Part shown: one piece after another, positions 10,966 to 21,026 of the stretch
How the letters are laid out: every line of letters begins with the position of its first letter
Numbering within the stretch: position 1 is the stretch's first letter
Source: Zygnema cylindricum
Taxonomy: Eukaryota > Streptophyta > Zygnematophyceae > Zygnematales > Zygnemataceae
Direction: 5' to 3'
NCBI GenBank assembly: GCA_037447655.1
Contig: JBBHKE010000890.1
Coordinates: 509,788-560,086, forward strand
DNA: 50,299 nucleotides
Made by a program: the position numbers and the translations under genes
Notes under the pieces: model-generated
The model's input: the letters and a program-made list of their open reading frames with translations, nothing else
Told to the model about the DNA's origin: nothing
Database searches by the model: none

Positions 10966-11999
10966 AAGTCCTCAGAGTGGACAACTTCCAAAAAGCCTCT
11001 AGGATAACCCTGACCCCTTTGTGTTTCAGCAAAAAGAACTACCACCTTGGCAGACAATAACTCTGACCAACTTCACCCCTGTGAAGGCAAGACTTCTTTA
11101 GTCGATAGCAAAAAGAATCTCTGAATTTGTTCCTCTGAGCAGTAAGTTATGGAGGGTCAAAGTTGACCTTTTGTACAGAAGCTCTCTGGGAGAGAGGGTC
11201 CTATCTCCTAATTTTTCTAAGTCCTATCTCTCTCACAAACTCTATCTATTGATGTACGGAGCAAATCAGAATGCAGTTCCGTACACAAAAGTACAGCTGT
11301 CGATGTACTTTTTGTACGAACACTGTACGATATGGCCTAAATGTCGACACGTGGTATGTCCGGATTAGCTCCCGTAATCCTCGGAGATGCCGCGATCCAA
11401 TGTAATTCAGCCACCTGTCATCCGATGTGGCGATGACCACAAACCACCGAAATCCTCTTCCGCGATCTCGGCGTTAATTCCGACCGTCCGATTAAATTCA
11501 TATTTTATCGTAGCCGTAATAAATACACGTGCGGTATTCTTTTCTTTAAAGAAACAAATGTGCGGTATTGGTTTCTTATCCGTACTGCAATCCATACTTT
11601 TACAATTATGGATCTATGTCTCCCGTAAACAATTATAGTTAAATGAATTTTCCTACTTGATAATATTTAATTAAATATCAAACCCTAAGTTACGTAACAC
11701 TCGATAAAGACTTAACGGCTAAGGCTACCGGCTACCGGTTGTTTGTCGGCCGGTAGGTACCAGGATCAAATCTTGTAGCCGGCACTCTCCTTTTAGTAAA
11801 TAAACCCCTAACTAATATATAATCCTCGTAAACTTCTAGATAGCCTAGGTAGCCATGGCTCTAGCTCCCTCTCCTATTTCTCAGTGAATGCGACAAGTTT
11901 GAGAGTTGGAGAGAGAAGTTAGAGGTAGACTGCCTCGGCTTCTTTCTATATTTCTATTTAGACCTAGAAAATACTTTAAATGGACATTTAATTTCTACA
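10946..11999 (-). repeat. 5' LTR of element A
   Basis: 1,054 bp, nearly the same length as the 3' LTR. It contains the gag ATG (10,965) 20 nt before its inner end, the antisense tRNA-like hairpin (about 11,744-11,784) and the CT/GA stem module (about 11,865-11,940). A TTTGTACAAA-like sequence occurs upstream of the gag ATG and could belong to the promoter, but this is a guess. Confidence 0.93.
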
Positions 12000-12274
12000 C
12001 TTAGTAAACATTAGAATAAGGCCTGCCGCCTGAAATAGTCTGCATCAGAATCTTGTAAATAACCCCAAATGCGAATGCTTCCCATGATGGTGATATTGCC
12101 CATTTCTGCCCCTTATTCCTCGCGTAGACAAGTATGCAAAGCATAAGAGATAATCGGAACGGAAATGGAAATGAATATATAGGAAGGTGAAAAAATATAC
12201 CCCCTCTCCTTTCCTATCCCCATCTGGCCGGGAAAAGGGGTGGGTTTTGGTAATCGGGGTGAGATCCCAATTTC
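12000..12274 (-). repeat. Gypsy-type LTR copy X2, proximal part
   Basis: Continuation of the LTR piece at 5,432-5,539, split by element A. In element sense it begins at TGGGATCTC (12,274) directly after a G-rich purine tract (AAGAGGGGGGGAAAT), which follows the integrase gene ending at 12,312. It is therefore the 3' LTR of the gypsy element in the minus orientation. Confidence 0.7.
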
Positions 12275-12311
12275 CCCCCCTCTTAGTCAATCGTGAATAC
12301 ACATAAAATAA

Positions 12312-13078
12312 TTACCCGCCGAAATCGCAGCTCCTGCAGAACCAGGTGATTGATGGTTGAAGGCATGGCTCCTTAGAGGTGAGAAGACATGATCGATGCC
12401 AACACTGGCTGCAGTGATCGCAGACCAAGACGTTGCCCAGCTGGGAGGACAGATTACAAGCTGAGGAATAAGAAAGAGGGTCGGCAAAGTAAGTTAAGTG
12501 AAAAGTGGGTTCGTCCTCCAATCCCCGGAGATGGTAAGGGGCCACATTGATTTGATTATATTTAATTTTTCGACCATTCTTCCCCTCTAAGGTAAGAACT
12601 CCCTTGTTAGAAACTTCGACCACTTTCAAGATTACCCGCCCGGCAGAGATATCCAACGTGTCCTTGTTCTGTTGCATCCTATATACAAAGTCCCCGCGCA
12701 TAAATCGCCGTTGTCGTGGCACATAATTTCCACTCCGCCGTTGAGAATACCACAACTGATCCCGGTGTTGAGCTACTTGTAAATTTCCCATGGCGAGAGG
12801 CATTTCTCGGTGGAATACTTTAGCTTTGTCGGCGATCATTTTTTTGACAGTCCCCTGGTCATCCATTTTTGGGAGGACCACTGCTTGGGCTAAGGCAGCT
12901 CCGAGCAGGATGAGATGTCGTCCAAATAAGATGAAGTAAGGGCTATAAAAGTGGAGGGAAGCTTGCCGGCTGAACCTGTATCTTAAGGCAATCCAAGGTA
13001 CCCTTTTGTCCCACTCCCCCAAATCTTCGTCGACTATATATTTGCGTTGTGACCGCGTCACTGTCTGTAGGCACCTTT
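12312..13078 (-). pseudogene. Ty3/gypsy integrase C-terminus with PHD-like zinc motif (element G1)
   Basis: The open frame 12,312-13,061 (249 codons) matches the C-terminal part of gypsy integrase: the PWIALRYRFSRQASLHF block, an H-R-D-x-L-W-Y block, then the GDFVYRM and INVAPYHLRGLEDEP blocks. Gypsy-like sequence extends to about 13,078 (CLQTV...). It ends in a PHD-type ligand series: C214-x2-C217-x4-H222-x2-C225-x16-C242-x2-C245, with W before H222 and W240 before C242. A further Cys (202) is also conserved in the second gypsy copy. The integrase core is missing on the 5' side, so this is a relic although its frame is open. Known gypsy integrases often carry a chromodomain here; none is seen. 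Confidence 0.82.
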
Positions 13079-13164
13079 AAACCAAACTGTCGACTTGTGG
13101 GTAGTCACGACTGGTAAGCCGATTGTCGATCAGGGGGTAATGGTTTTGACATCACTAATGGGAG
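13079..13164. other. Short unassigned junction sequence
   Basis: 86 bp between the end of gypsy similarity and the B-left LTR. It does not match integrase or any LTR in this window. The last bases (GGGAG) do not match the ATGCC that follows the B-right 5' LTR at 20,653, so no target duplication joins the two B ends. Confidence 0.5.
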
Positions 13165-14189
13165 TGTTCAATTCTGTGTTCTCTATTGGACTATAGAATA
13201 CACGAAGCCTCTAGATAGTTGTTAACTAGCCCACTTTAACCCACAGCCACTGCTGGCCAGACAAACAAGCTGACAACTTGAATGCACTCTGTGCAGCCTG
13301 GACTTCCTTGAGTCCGTAGGAAAAAGAATCTCTGAAAACGCCCAACCAGTAGATAAGTTATGAGGCAGTAAAAATGCCAATTTGTACAAACTCTCAAAGG
13401 GAGAGGTGACTGCCTACCAAAAATTTTCTAAGTCCTGATTCCCTCTAATAACTTCTATCTACTGAAGATGGACCAATCAGATCACTGTATCGTACCAAAA
13501 AGAACTACTGCCGGTGTACCTTTTGTACGCCCTATGTACGACAAGACTATTAAGCGGACGCGTGTCTCCTTTTCACTCGTCCGTACATTTCTCGGAATTC
13601 CTATGACCGAATGTCAATTCTCCACGTGGCTCCAGGTCATGCCACGTCACTAAACGCCAAAGTGACTACTCCGAGATTTCGGCGATGATGTGTGCCGTTG
13701 GATTTGCAGCGAGACATAATCTTGGCCGTAATAAATACTTGCGCGATATTTGTTTCGTTGTCGACACAAAATGCGTGGTATCTGTTTTGAATTGGTACAT
13801 TCATAAAACTGTATCCATGCACGCTGTACACAGTTTTAGTTAAATGGATTTGCTCCTTCCTAAATATATATATATCTATCACATATTATAGCATTCAGCA
13901 TTGGTCCTAGTCTAGTAGGATATAGCTGACCACTATCGGCCAGCTTGACGAACCGCAGGTACCAGGATCAAATCCGGGGTCTGTCAAGTATATTTTTAGT
14001 AGCCTTAAAAATATGTGCCTGTTGAACTAAGGCAACCATGGATAAACCACTCTCTCTATCCTTCAGTGACTACAACAAGTATGGGGGCTAGCGTGAGGAG
14101 GTGTAGGAAGGCCGTCTGTCCTTTTTCTTTTTCTTTTATACTAACATTTTAAACTTAGAAAATACTCTAGAAATCTATTAATTTCAAGA
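13165..14189 (-). repeat. 3' LTR of copia element B-left
   Basis: About 1,025 bp, collinear with the LTR at 19,621-20,652. In element sense it starts TCTTGAAATTAATAG (first bases mutated from TGTTG) after the purine tract GAAAATAAGGGGAG (14,190-14,203), and ends near TTGAAC at 13,165. It holds the antisense tRNA-like hairpin at 13,946-13,986. Confidence 0.88.
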
Positions 14190-15255
14190 CTCCCCTTATT
14201 TTCTAGTCTAACTTTAATTTTTCCCGCATTTTTCACGACAATATTTTAATTTAGGAGAGGGCACAGGTTATTTCATCATGTCAGCCACCATTTCTTCATC
14301 AGGTCTATACACAAGATTTAAAATTTTATTTTTAACTTTTTCTCTTACGAAGCTTAATCTTATGTCCATATGTTTTGCTTTGAAATGGTGTTTTGGATTG
14401 GCTAAAATTACGATTTGCAGCTTAATTATCACAAAAGATTTCATGCACTCCCTCTTTCATATATCCCAGTTCTTGCAATAATGACTTCACCCACATTAGT
14501 TCTTTTACAAGAGAACAAGACGCCATATACTCAGCCTCCATAGTAGACTGAGCGACCACCTTTTGTTGCTTACTGCTTGAAGAGCAAGCACCTTCCCCCA
14601 CATACAAAACATATCCAGAAGTGCATCTTCTCAAAGGTGCATCCCCATAACTGGCATCACTCCAAGTGGTGATATCATTGTGCTCCCTTCCCAAATGCAA
14701 CCATAATTCTCTGGTTCCAACCAAATATCTCATGACTCTCTTGGCTGCCTCCCAATCTCTCTTTCTAGGATTGTTGAGACTCCTACTGAGGACTCCTACC
14801 GCTGGCGCTCTGTCTGGCCTTGTACAGTTCATAAAGTAGATCAAACTTCCTACGACCTGTTTGTAAGGAATAGACTTCATAAACTCTCTCTCCTCTGGAC
14901 TCATCTGATCATCTAAGATTATCACTCCTCCTTCTACACTCCCATCACTTATTTTTTTCAAGTCCATGGGAGTGGTACAACTGTTAGCTTTCTCCATTTG
15001 AAATTTCTCAAGCATATTTTTTATTGCTTTTTTTCTGAGTGAGTCTTATAATCCTTTTACCCTTATTTCTTTCCATTTGAATTCACATAATATATCTTGC
15101 CTCCCCTAAATCTTTCATGTTAAATCTGCTTCCAAGATCTTTCTTCAACTTATTGATTTTTTCCAAAGACTTACTTAACACCAGCAAATCATCCAGATAA
15201 ATTGCAATAAAGACCACACCATTCTCATCCTCAATTAAATAGATAGAATGGTCAG
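14190..15255 (-). pseudogene. Ty1/copia pol 3' end (element B-left)
   Basis: Minus strand: the frame 14,422-15,015 holds SCTTPMDLKK, VVGSLIYFMNCTRPD, KRVMRYLVGTRELWLHL and the RNase H block TMEAEYMASCSLVKELMWVK up to FCDN, followed by degraded C-terminal sequence and the purine tract. The stretch past 15,016 encodes the RT/RNase H connection with frame breaks. It is about 95 percent like 15,315-16,340 by eye but has its own mutations (for example an extra T at the position of 15,508-15,512). It is cut off by the N gap. Confidence 0.85.
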
Positions 15256-15265
15256 NNNNNNNNNN
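15256..15265. other. 10-N assembly gap
   Basis: Ten N's separate two copies of the same copia pol segment (14,190-15,255 and 15,266 onward). Gap length is a placeholder. See the finding on a probable false join. Confidence 0.99.
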
Positions 15266-15286
15266 TTAATTTTATAACAGCCCTTT

Positions 15287-16210
15287 TTACGCCCAAAATT
15301 TTAATTTTTCTTTCAACCCGCATTTTTCCCGACAATATTTTAATTTAGGAGAGGGCACAGGTTTGGTCATCATGTCAGCCACCATTTCTTCATCAGGTCT
15401 ATACACAAGATTTAAAATTTTATTTTCAACTTTTTCTCTTACGAAACTTAATCTTATGTCCATATGTTTTGCTTTGAAATGGTGTTTTGGATTGGCTGAA
15501 ATTGCGATTGCAGCTTGATTATCACAAAAGATTTCATGCACACCCTCCTTCATATATCCCAGTTCTTGCAATAATGACTTCACCCACATTAGTTCTTTTA
15601 CAGCAGAGCAAGACGCCATATACTCAGCCTCCATAGTAGACTGAGCGACCACCTTTTGTTGCTTACTGCTCCAACAGTTAGCACCTTCCCCCACATACAA
15701 AACATATCCAGAAGTGCATCTTCTCAAAGGTGCATCCCCATAACTGGCATCACTCAAAGTGGTGATATCAGTGTGTTCCCCTCCCAAATGCAACCATAAT
15801 TCTCTGGTTCCAACTAGATATCTCATAACTCTCTTGGTTGCCTCCCAATCTCTCTTTCTAGGATCGTTGAGACTCCTACTGAGGACTCATACTGCTGCCG
15901 CTATGTCTGGGTTTGTACAGTTCATAAAGTAGATCAAACTTCCTACGACTTGTCTGTAAAAAATAGTCTTCGTAAACTCTCTCTCCTCTGGACACATCTG
16001 ATTATCTAAGATTATCACTCCTCCTTCTACACTCCCATCACTTATTTTTTTCAAGTCCATGGGAGTGGTACAATTGTTAGCTTTCTCTATTTGAAATTTC
16101 TCAAGCATATTTGCTATTGCTTCTTTTTGAGTGAGTCTTATGATCTTTTTACCCCTATCTCTTTCCATTTGAATTCCCAAAATATATCTTGCCTCCCCTA
16201 AATCTTTCAT
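15287..16210 (-). pseudogene. Ty1/copia RNase H region (element B-right)
   Basis: Two frames separated by a stop near 15,886. The first (15,887-16,210) has MKDLGEARYILGIQMERD and the VVGSLIYFMNC block. The second (15,287-15,826, 179 codons) has SDASYGDAPLRRCTSGY, STMEAEYMA, FCDNQAAIAISANP and the KHMDIRLSFVREKV block, ending after MVADMMTKPVPSPKL. The RNase H acidic residues (the Asp of SDAS, the Glu of MEAEY, the Asp of CDNQ) are all visible. This is the full copia C-terminus. Confidence 0.88.
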
Positions 16211-16216
16211 GTCAAA

Positions 16217-16867
16217 TCAGCTTCTAAGATCTTTCTTCAACTTATTGATCTTTTCCAAAGACTTACTTAACACCAGCAGATCATCCACATAAAATGCAAT
16301 AAAGACCACACCATTCTCATCGTGAAACATATAGATAGAATGGTCAGAGCTGATCTTGATATATCCTAGACCAGTAAGAAACTCATCTAGGTTTTTATTC
16401 CATTGACGTGGAGCCTGCTTAAGTCCATATAAGGATTTTATGAGCCTGCAGACTTTACTCTCTTCTCCATTCTCCACAAATCCCTCTGGTTGCCTCATGA
16501 AGATTTCTTCCTCTAACTCACCATTGAGGAAGGCGGTCTTAATGTCCATCTGATGAATTTCCATGTCTTTCGCTGCTGCTAGTCTGAGGAGAATCCTGAC
16601 TGATAGGAAACGAACAACTGGGGCGAATGTCTCCTCATAGTCAATCCCCTCCTTTTGGGTGAAACCCTTTGCTACCAAACAAGCCTTATATCTTTCGATG
16701 GTATTGTCAAGGTTTAGTTTTAGTTTAAAGACCCATTTACACCGAATATGTTTTCTGTTTGGAGGGCAATCCGCTATTTCCCAGGTATTTGCTTCCATGA
16801 TGGAAGCCATTTCATCATTTATGGCCGTGATCCATCTGTCCTTTTCTAGACTGTTCACTGCCTCCAA
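16217..16867 (-). pseudogene. Ty1/copia reverse transcriptase (element B-right)
   Basis: A 216-codon open frame with the complete copia RT core: TWEIADCPPNRKHIRCKWVF, the KGFTQKEGIDYEETFAPVV block, HQMDIKTAFLNGELEEEIFM, SLYGLKQAPRQW and YVDD. All three catalytic aspartates are visible. A stop just after LRS separates it from the RNase H frame, where related copies read through into FDMKDLGEA. A stop also separates it from the integrase frame upstream. Confidence 0.92.
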
Positions 16868-16927
16868 GTATGACTGAGGCTCATCAGGATGTGATAGCTT
16901 GGTTACCTTACGATCCGCCTGTTTCTC

Positions 16928-17857
16928 TTATAGCCTTTTGTTGGTCCTTCTCCCCCCTTCAAATTCTGAAGCTGGAATAGAGGGAAGTCTTGGGTTCCTC
17001 CTTAGTGTCTCATTATCTCCCCTATGCATGGAAGATGGTTCCGATTCCTCCTCTTGTGTCTCCTCAAAATCCATAGGAATATGTGGGGTATCTTGTAGCT
17101 CTCCTGTATCTTGGATCTCCCCTGAATCTGCAATCACGATATCACTCATGTCCTTTTCGGGAAAAACATAGTTCTCCTCACTCTCGGTCTCAAACCTGAT
17201 TGTTATCTTCTTAGTATATTTAAAAGGGTCAATTGACTTTCCTTCATCCTCGACAACTAGGTGTTTTACCAGAATGATATCTTGCTTTGCTAAGTCATAA
17301 ACTCTATATCCCTTAACATCCTCATCATATCCCATAAAATATCTAGGTTTTCCCTTAGCATCAAGTTTCCTGTTTTTCTTATCCGTATCTAGACTGTAAA
17401 CTTGACTACCAAAAACTTTAAGGTGAGAGATATCTGGTTTTCTTCCAACCCATCTCTCATAAGGTGTCATACCTTTGACTGCTGATGTGAGGACTCTATT
17501 TTTAATGTAATTGGCACAGTTCATGGCTTCTGCCCAAAATCTTTTTCCTATTTTCTTGTCAGCCAACATACTGCATACACTATCTCCTAGTGTTCGGTTT
17601 AGCCTTTCTGCTACACCATTTTGTTCCGGATTATGTGGTACAGTTTTCTGGTGTTGAACTCCCTCATCTCTTAAGTATTCCTCAAATTGGTTAGAGGTAT
17701 ACTCTCCCCCATTATCACTCCTTATTCTCTTAATGGGGGTTCCATGCAACTTCTCACTCCAGGCTTTGTATTCTTTGAAGTAAGTTGGTGTTTCTGACTT
17801 TGTTTTTAGAAAATAAACTCTAGAGCATCTAGACCAATCATCAGTGATTGTCAACAT
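16928..17857 (-). pseudogene. Ty1/copia integrase catalytic core (element B-right)
   Basis: A 309-codon open frame: ITDDWSRCSRVYFL with the first Asp, IRSDNGGEYTSNQFEEYL with the second Asp, EQNGVAERLNRTLGDSVCSM with the catalytic Glu, then GMTPYERWVGRKPDISHLKV and the GKPRYFMGYDEDVKGYRVYD block. It ends in the acidic linker before RT. The D-D-E triad with 35-residue-type spacing is intact. It is separated from the upstream zinc domain by a frameshift near 17,855-17,900. Confidence 0.92.
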
Positions 17858-18690
17858 ATATCTTTTCCCTCCAACTGAGGGTACCCTAGCTGGTCCCCAG
17901 ATATATTTGTGTGGATCAAATCTAGTACTTTTTCACCCCTATATGTGGCAGGTTTAGGAAAAGGAAGTCTGTGAGCTTTTCCTTGGGCACAACCACTACA
18001 ATCATCCACCATTTCATTATCACTAAACTGAATGCCTTCTACCACACCAAACTTCTTCATCTTCCTCAACCTATCAAAATGCACATGCCCCAACCGCTTA
18101 TGCCAAATCATCAATTTTGGGACACCAACATAGTAAGCATTCTTCTTTTCATTACTCACGTTAAGCCTAAACATTCCTTGGCTACCCTTATCTGCAGTGA
18201 AGTAAATTTTATCCCCATACTTGGTTGTAAAAACTCCCTTTCTAGTGAAAGTATCAAACTCTTTGTCATCTACCACAAATGTAAAAACAAGATTTTTACT
18301 CAGCTGAGGAATATAAAGCACATATGAGAAAGTGAGAATAGAAGTCTCACCCCCCACTAAAACTTTCGGGTCAATTGATCCCACTAGATCTGTAGTAACA
18401 ACCCTCCCATCCCCATACTCTATTTCTACAGTAGGGATTTTCCTTAGCTTAGTGAAGAGGTCCTTGTCACAACACATATGCATGGATGCACTTGAGTCGA
18501 TGATCCATCCTTCCTGTGGAGCTTCGCGAATTGCTCCAAGAGCACACTTTTGTCTCCGAGGGATCTCCTTCTCCTCCAGACTCTCGTCAAGAAGAAGCTC
18601 CCCATCCTCCTCAGAGGGCTCGTCCTCGGTGTCTTTGTCACCTTTGTGACCAAAAGTGCCTTTTTTTCCCCTCCGGAAGAACCCCCTCCT
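17851..18690 (-). pseudogene. Ty1/copia protease and integrase zinc domain (element B-right)
   Basis: One frame carries the acidic gag-protease junction, protease with WIIDSSASMHM at the active site (Gly of the usual DSGAS replaced by Ser), the GVFTTKYGDKIYFTADKGS block, then the integrase HHCC domain in WHKRLGHVHFDRL and DDCSGCAQGKAHRLPF. The frame shifts at about 17,890 before the core. Protease function is doubtful because of the changed active-site glycine. Confidence 0.87.
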
Positions 18691-19640
18691 TGGTTCTCTT
18701 TGAGCCTCAGCTCCGCCAGCTTGGCACAATCCGCAATAAAGTGCCCTGGTTTTTTGCAAAAATGACATAGGCCTTTTGGGGCCCTCAGTCCTCTTGGTTG
18801 GACTCTTTCTCCTTTGTATGGTTTTTTAGGTTCCGGTCTCCACCTGTCCCCTCCGGCGGCTAGAGCTTGAAAGCTCTTTCCACCTCCCCTGATCTCCATG
18901 GTATTTTCCTGCACAAGTATCATCCTGACCACTATATTCCACTTCCATGAACTATCAGTCATTTTTTGTACTCGGTACACTAAGTTCTCATACTCGTGTA
19001 GTAACTTCATGATGAGAGTGTTTACTTTCATTTTCATTGTTCCTGTCCAACCAGCACTTTCCATCTCCATATACAAACAAGAAAAATCATTGCAATAATC
19101 TAACATCTTTCCTCCTTTGTACGTGTAACTCACTAGCTTTTGCTCAGCCAACTGGAGCTCTTGAATGGTACCAGCTCTATAGATCTCCACCAAACTTTAC
19201 CACAACTCCTCAGCCTTGTAAATATTAAGGTGAGAGGTGGCCAAGGCTTGAGTGAGATGCCTTAGAATGAAGTTCTTGGCAGCCATGTTTATGTCTTCCC
19301 ACATTTGAACATCGTTCTCCACTGTCTTCACGGCCGCCGCTCCTGGTGCCATGACAATAGGGGTGAGGGGTGTCTCCTTCCCTTTCCCCTTTTCAGACAC
19401 ACTGCTGTCCCCATCATCATCCTCCTCTGCGGAAGTAGTCGCTGCTGCAGAAAACCTTACTCCTCCAAATCCTGGCGGAGTTCCCGAAGGTGGACGTTTC
19501 ACTTGTCCACTGACGATACCCCAACATCGTTTTTCACACAAAGCTCCCATCATCATGGCTTCCCAATAGATGAACCCAGATCCATTAAAGGTGGGCACCC
19601 AAGAGGGTGGGCCCATAACCTGCAATTCTGTGTCATCCAT
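18650..19640 (-). pseudogene. Ty1/copia gag (element B-right)
   Basis: ATG 19,640 lies 20 nt inside the 5' LTR; the frame then crosses the primer site (LQVMGPPSW). The N-terminal part runs to an in-frame stop at about 19,194 after EELW. The next part (18,650-19,193) holds RAGTIQELQLAEQK, YTYKGGKMLDYCND, and the zinc knuckle C-x2-C-x4-H-x4-C in CHFCKKPGHFIADC. A frameshift in a G/C homopolymer region near 18,660 separates it from the protease frame. Confidence 0.88.
19606..19620 (-). other. Primer-binding site of element B-right
   Basis: Element-sense GGTTATGGGCCCACC directly after the LTR terminus, identical to that of element A. It is a 15-nt complement of the initiator tRNA-Met anticodon arm, and lies within the gag reading frame. 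Confidence 0.85.
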
Positions 19641-20306
19641 TGGACTACAGAATAGAGGAAGCCTCTAGATAGTTGTTAACTAGCCCTTTTTAACCTACAA
19701 AGCGAGGCAATCAAGCTGACATTTTGAATGGACCCCTGTGGAGCCTGGACTCCCCTGAGTCCGTAGGAAAAAGAATCTCTGAAAACGCCCAACGAGGCGA
19801 TAAGTTATGAGGCAGTAAAAATGCCAATTTGTACAAACTCTCAAAGGGAGAGGTGACTGCCTACCAAAAATTTTCTAAGTCCTGAATCCCTTTAATAACT
19901 TCTATCTACTGAAGTACGGACCAATCAGATCACTGTATCGTACCAAAAAGAACTACTGCCGGTGTACCTTTTGTACGGCCTATGTATGACAAGACTATTA
20001 AGCAGACGCATGTCTCCCTTTCACTCGTCCGTACATTCCTCGAATTCCTATGACCGAATGTCATCTCTCCACGTGGCTCCAGGTCATGCCACGTCACTAA
20101 ACCCAAAAAGACTGACCCGGGATTTCGGCGATGATGTGCGCCGTTGGATTTGCAGCGAGATGCAATCTTGGGCGTAATAAATACTTGCGCGATATTTGTT
20201 TCGTTATCGAAACAAAATGCGTGGTATGTGTTTTGAATTGGTACATTCATAAACCTGTATCAATGCACGCCGTACACAGTTTTAGTTAAATGGATTTGCT
20301 CCTTCC

Positions 20307-20341
<35 letters not shown>

Positions 20342-20652
20342 ATCAGATACTATAGCATTTAGCATTGGTTCAGTATAGTAGGATAAAGCTGACCACTATT
20401 GGCAAGCTTGACGAACCGCAGGTACCGGGATCAAATCCTGGGTCCGTCAGGTATATTTTTAGTAGCCTTAAAAATATCTGCCTGTTGAACTAAGGTAGCC
20501 ATGGATAAACCACTCTCTATATCCTTCAATGACTATAACAAGTATGGGGGATAGAGAGAGGAGGTGTAGGAAGGCTGTCTGTCCTTTTTCTTTTTCTTTT
20601 ATACTAACATTTTAAACCTAGAAAATACTCTAGAAATCTATTAATTTCAACA
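19621..20652 (-). repeat. 5' LTR of element B-right
   Basis: 1,032 bp, starting TGTTGAAATTAATAG in element sense at 20,652 and ending ...ATTGCA at 19,621. It contains the gag ATG near the inner end, the antisense tRNA-like hairpin at 20,409-20,449 and a (TA)n microsatellite at about 20,311-20,338 that is much shorter in the B-left LTR. It is followed by ATGCC. Confidence 0.92.
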
Positions 20653-20994
20653 ATGCCATCTATCAAGGTGTGCTTGTAAAAGGGTTAGCATATGGGTGTG
20701 TGTTGCAAATTGGAGATGGGGCTGGCTATTTAAATTGCAAGAGGGAAATTGGATTCTGTGTGGATGGAAAAGAGATGAGGTGGATAAAATCTTTGTTCAG
20801 ATTAATGAAAAGTGGGATGCTAAATAAAATGTGTGATCTAAAAGATGCAATGTTTATTTCAGCTTATCTAACTAACCTTTTTGAATATAAGGTTATTTAC
20901 TTAAAGATTTATGAGAAGAAAAAAAAGAAGAAAAAGAAAAGAAAAATGTATTTGGTAGGAGTTGAAAAGAAAGTTAACTAGAAAATAAGGGGAG
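20653..20994 (+). pseudogene. Ty1/copia RNase H tail and purine tract (element E)
   Basis: A plus-strand copia tail: the GYVLQIGDGAGYLNCKRE and EMRWIKSLFRLMKSG blocks correspond to the RNase H GYV...SWxSKKQ and AVKELMWVKSLLQELG segments. A degraded C-terminus with a lysine run follows, then the tract AAAATAAGGGGAG (20,982-20,994) directly before an LTR start TGTTAAAATG. The 5' part of E is not in the window because B-right interrupts it. It is more divergent from A, B and C than these are from each other. Confidence 0.72.
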
Positions 20995-21026
20995 TGTTAA
21001 AATGTATGTATTTTCTAGGTCAGCAT
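20995..21026 (+). repeat. 3' LTR of element E, first 32 bp
   Basis: Starts TGTTAAAATGTATG after the purine tract and ends in AGCAT at 21,022-21,026, where element D inserted. The LTR continues at 25,106 or 25,111 after the duplicated AGCAT. Confidence 0.8.

Larger units (their letters stand above)
5540..11999 (-). mobile_element. Ty1/copia retrotransposon A, full-length but inactivated
   Basis: A complete 6,460-bp element in minus orientation: 5' LTR 10,946-11,999, primer site 10,931-10,945, gag, protease, integrase, reverse transcriptase, RNase H, purine tract 6,593-6,606, 3' LTR 5,540-6,592. Integrase precedes RT, the diagnostic Ty1/copia order. LTR ends are TGTAGAAA...TTTCA in element sense. 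The 5-bp flanks CTTGG/CTTAG are a near-perfect target duplication, and the insertion splits a gypsy LTR whose intact relative is at 3,894-4,259. Stops and frameshifts in gag, protease and pol mean it can no longer encode its own proteins. Confidence 0.93.
15266..20652 (-). mobile_element. Ty1/copia retrotransposon B-right (5' LTR to RNase H, no 3' LTR)
   Basis: Minus orientation: 5' LTR 19,621-20,652, primer site 19,606-19,620, gag, protease, integrase, RT and RNase H down to about 15,287, ending at the N gap without purine tract or 3' LTR. It lies in the pol tail of plus-strand element E: ATGCC at 20,653 is E sequence. Domain order is copia. Frames are long but broken by a few stops and frameshifts, so it is a relatively young but inactive copy. 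Confidence 0.9.

Noticed and set aside
20670-20981. 103-codon frame with a lysine run taken as a new small protein
   Set aside because: It aligns with the copia RNase H tail, lies before a purine tract and an LTR start, and is therefore an element remnant.
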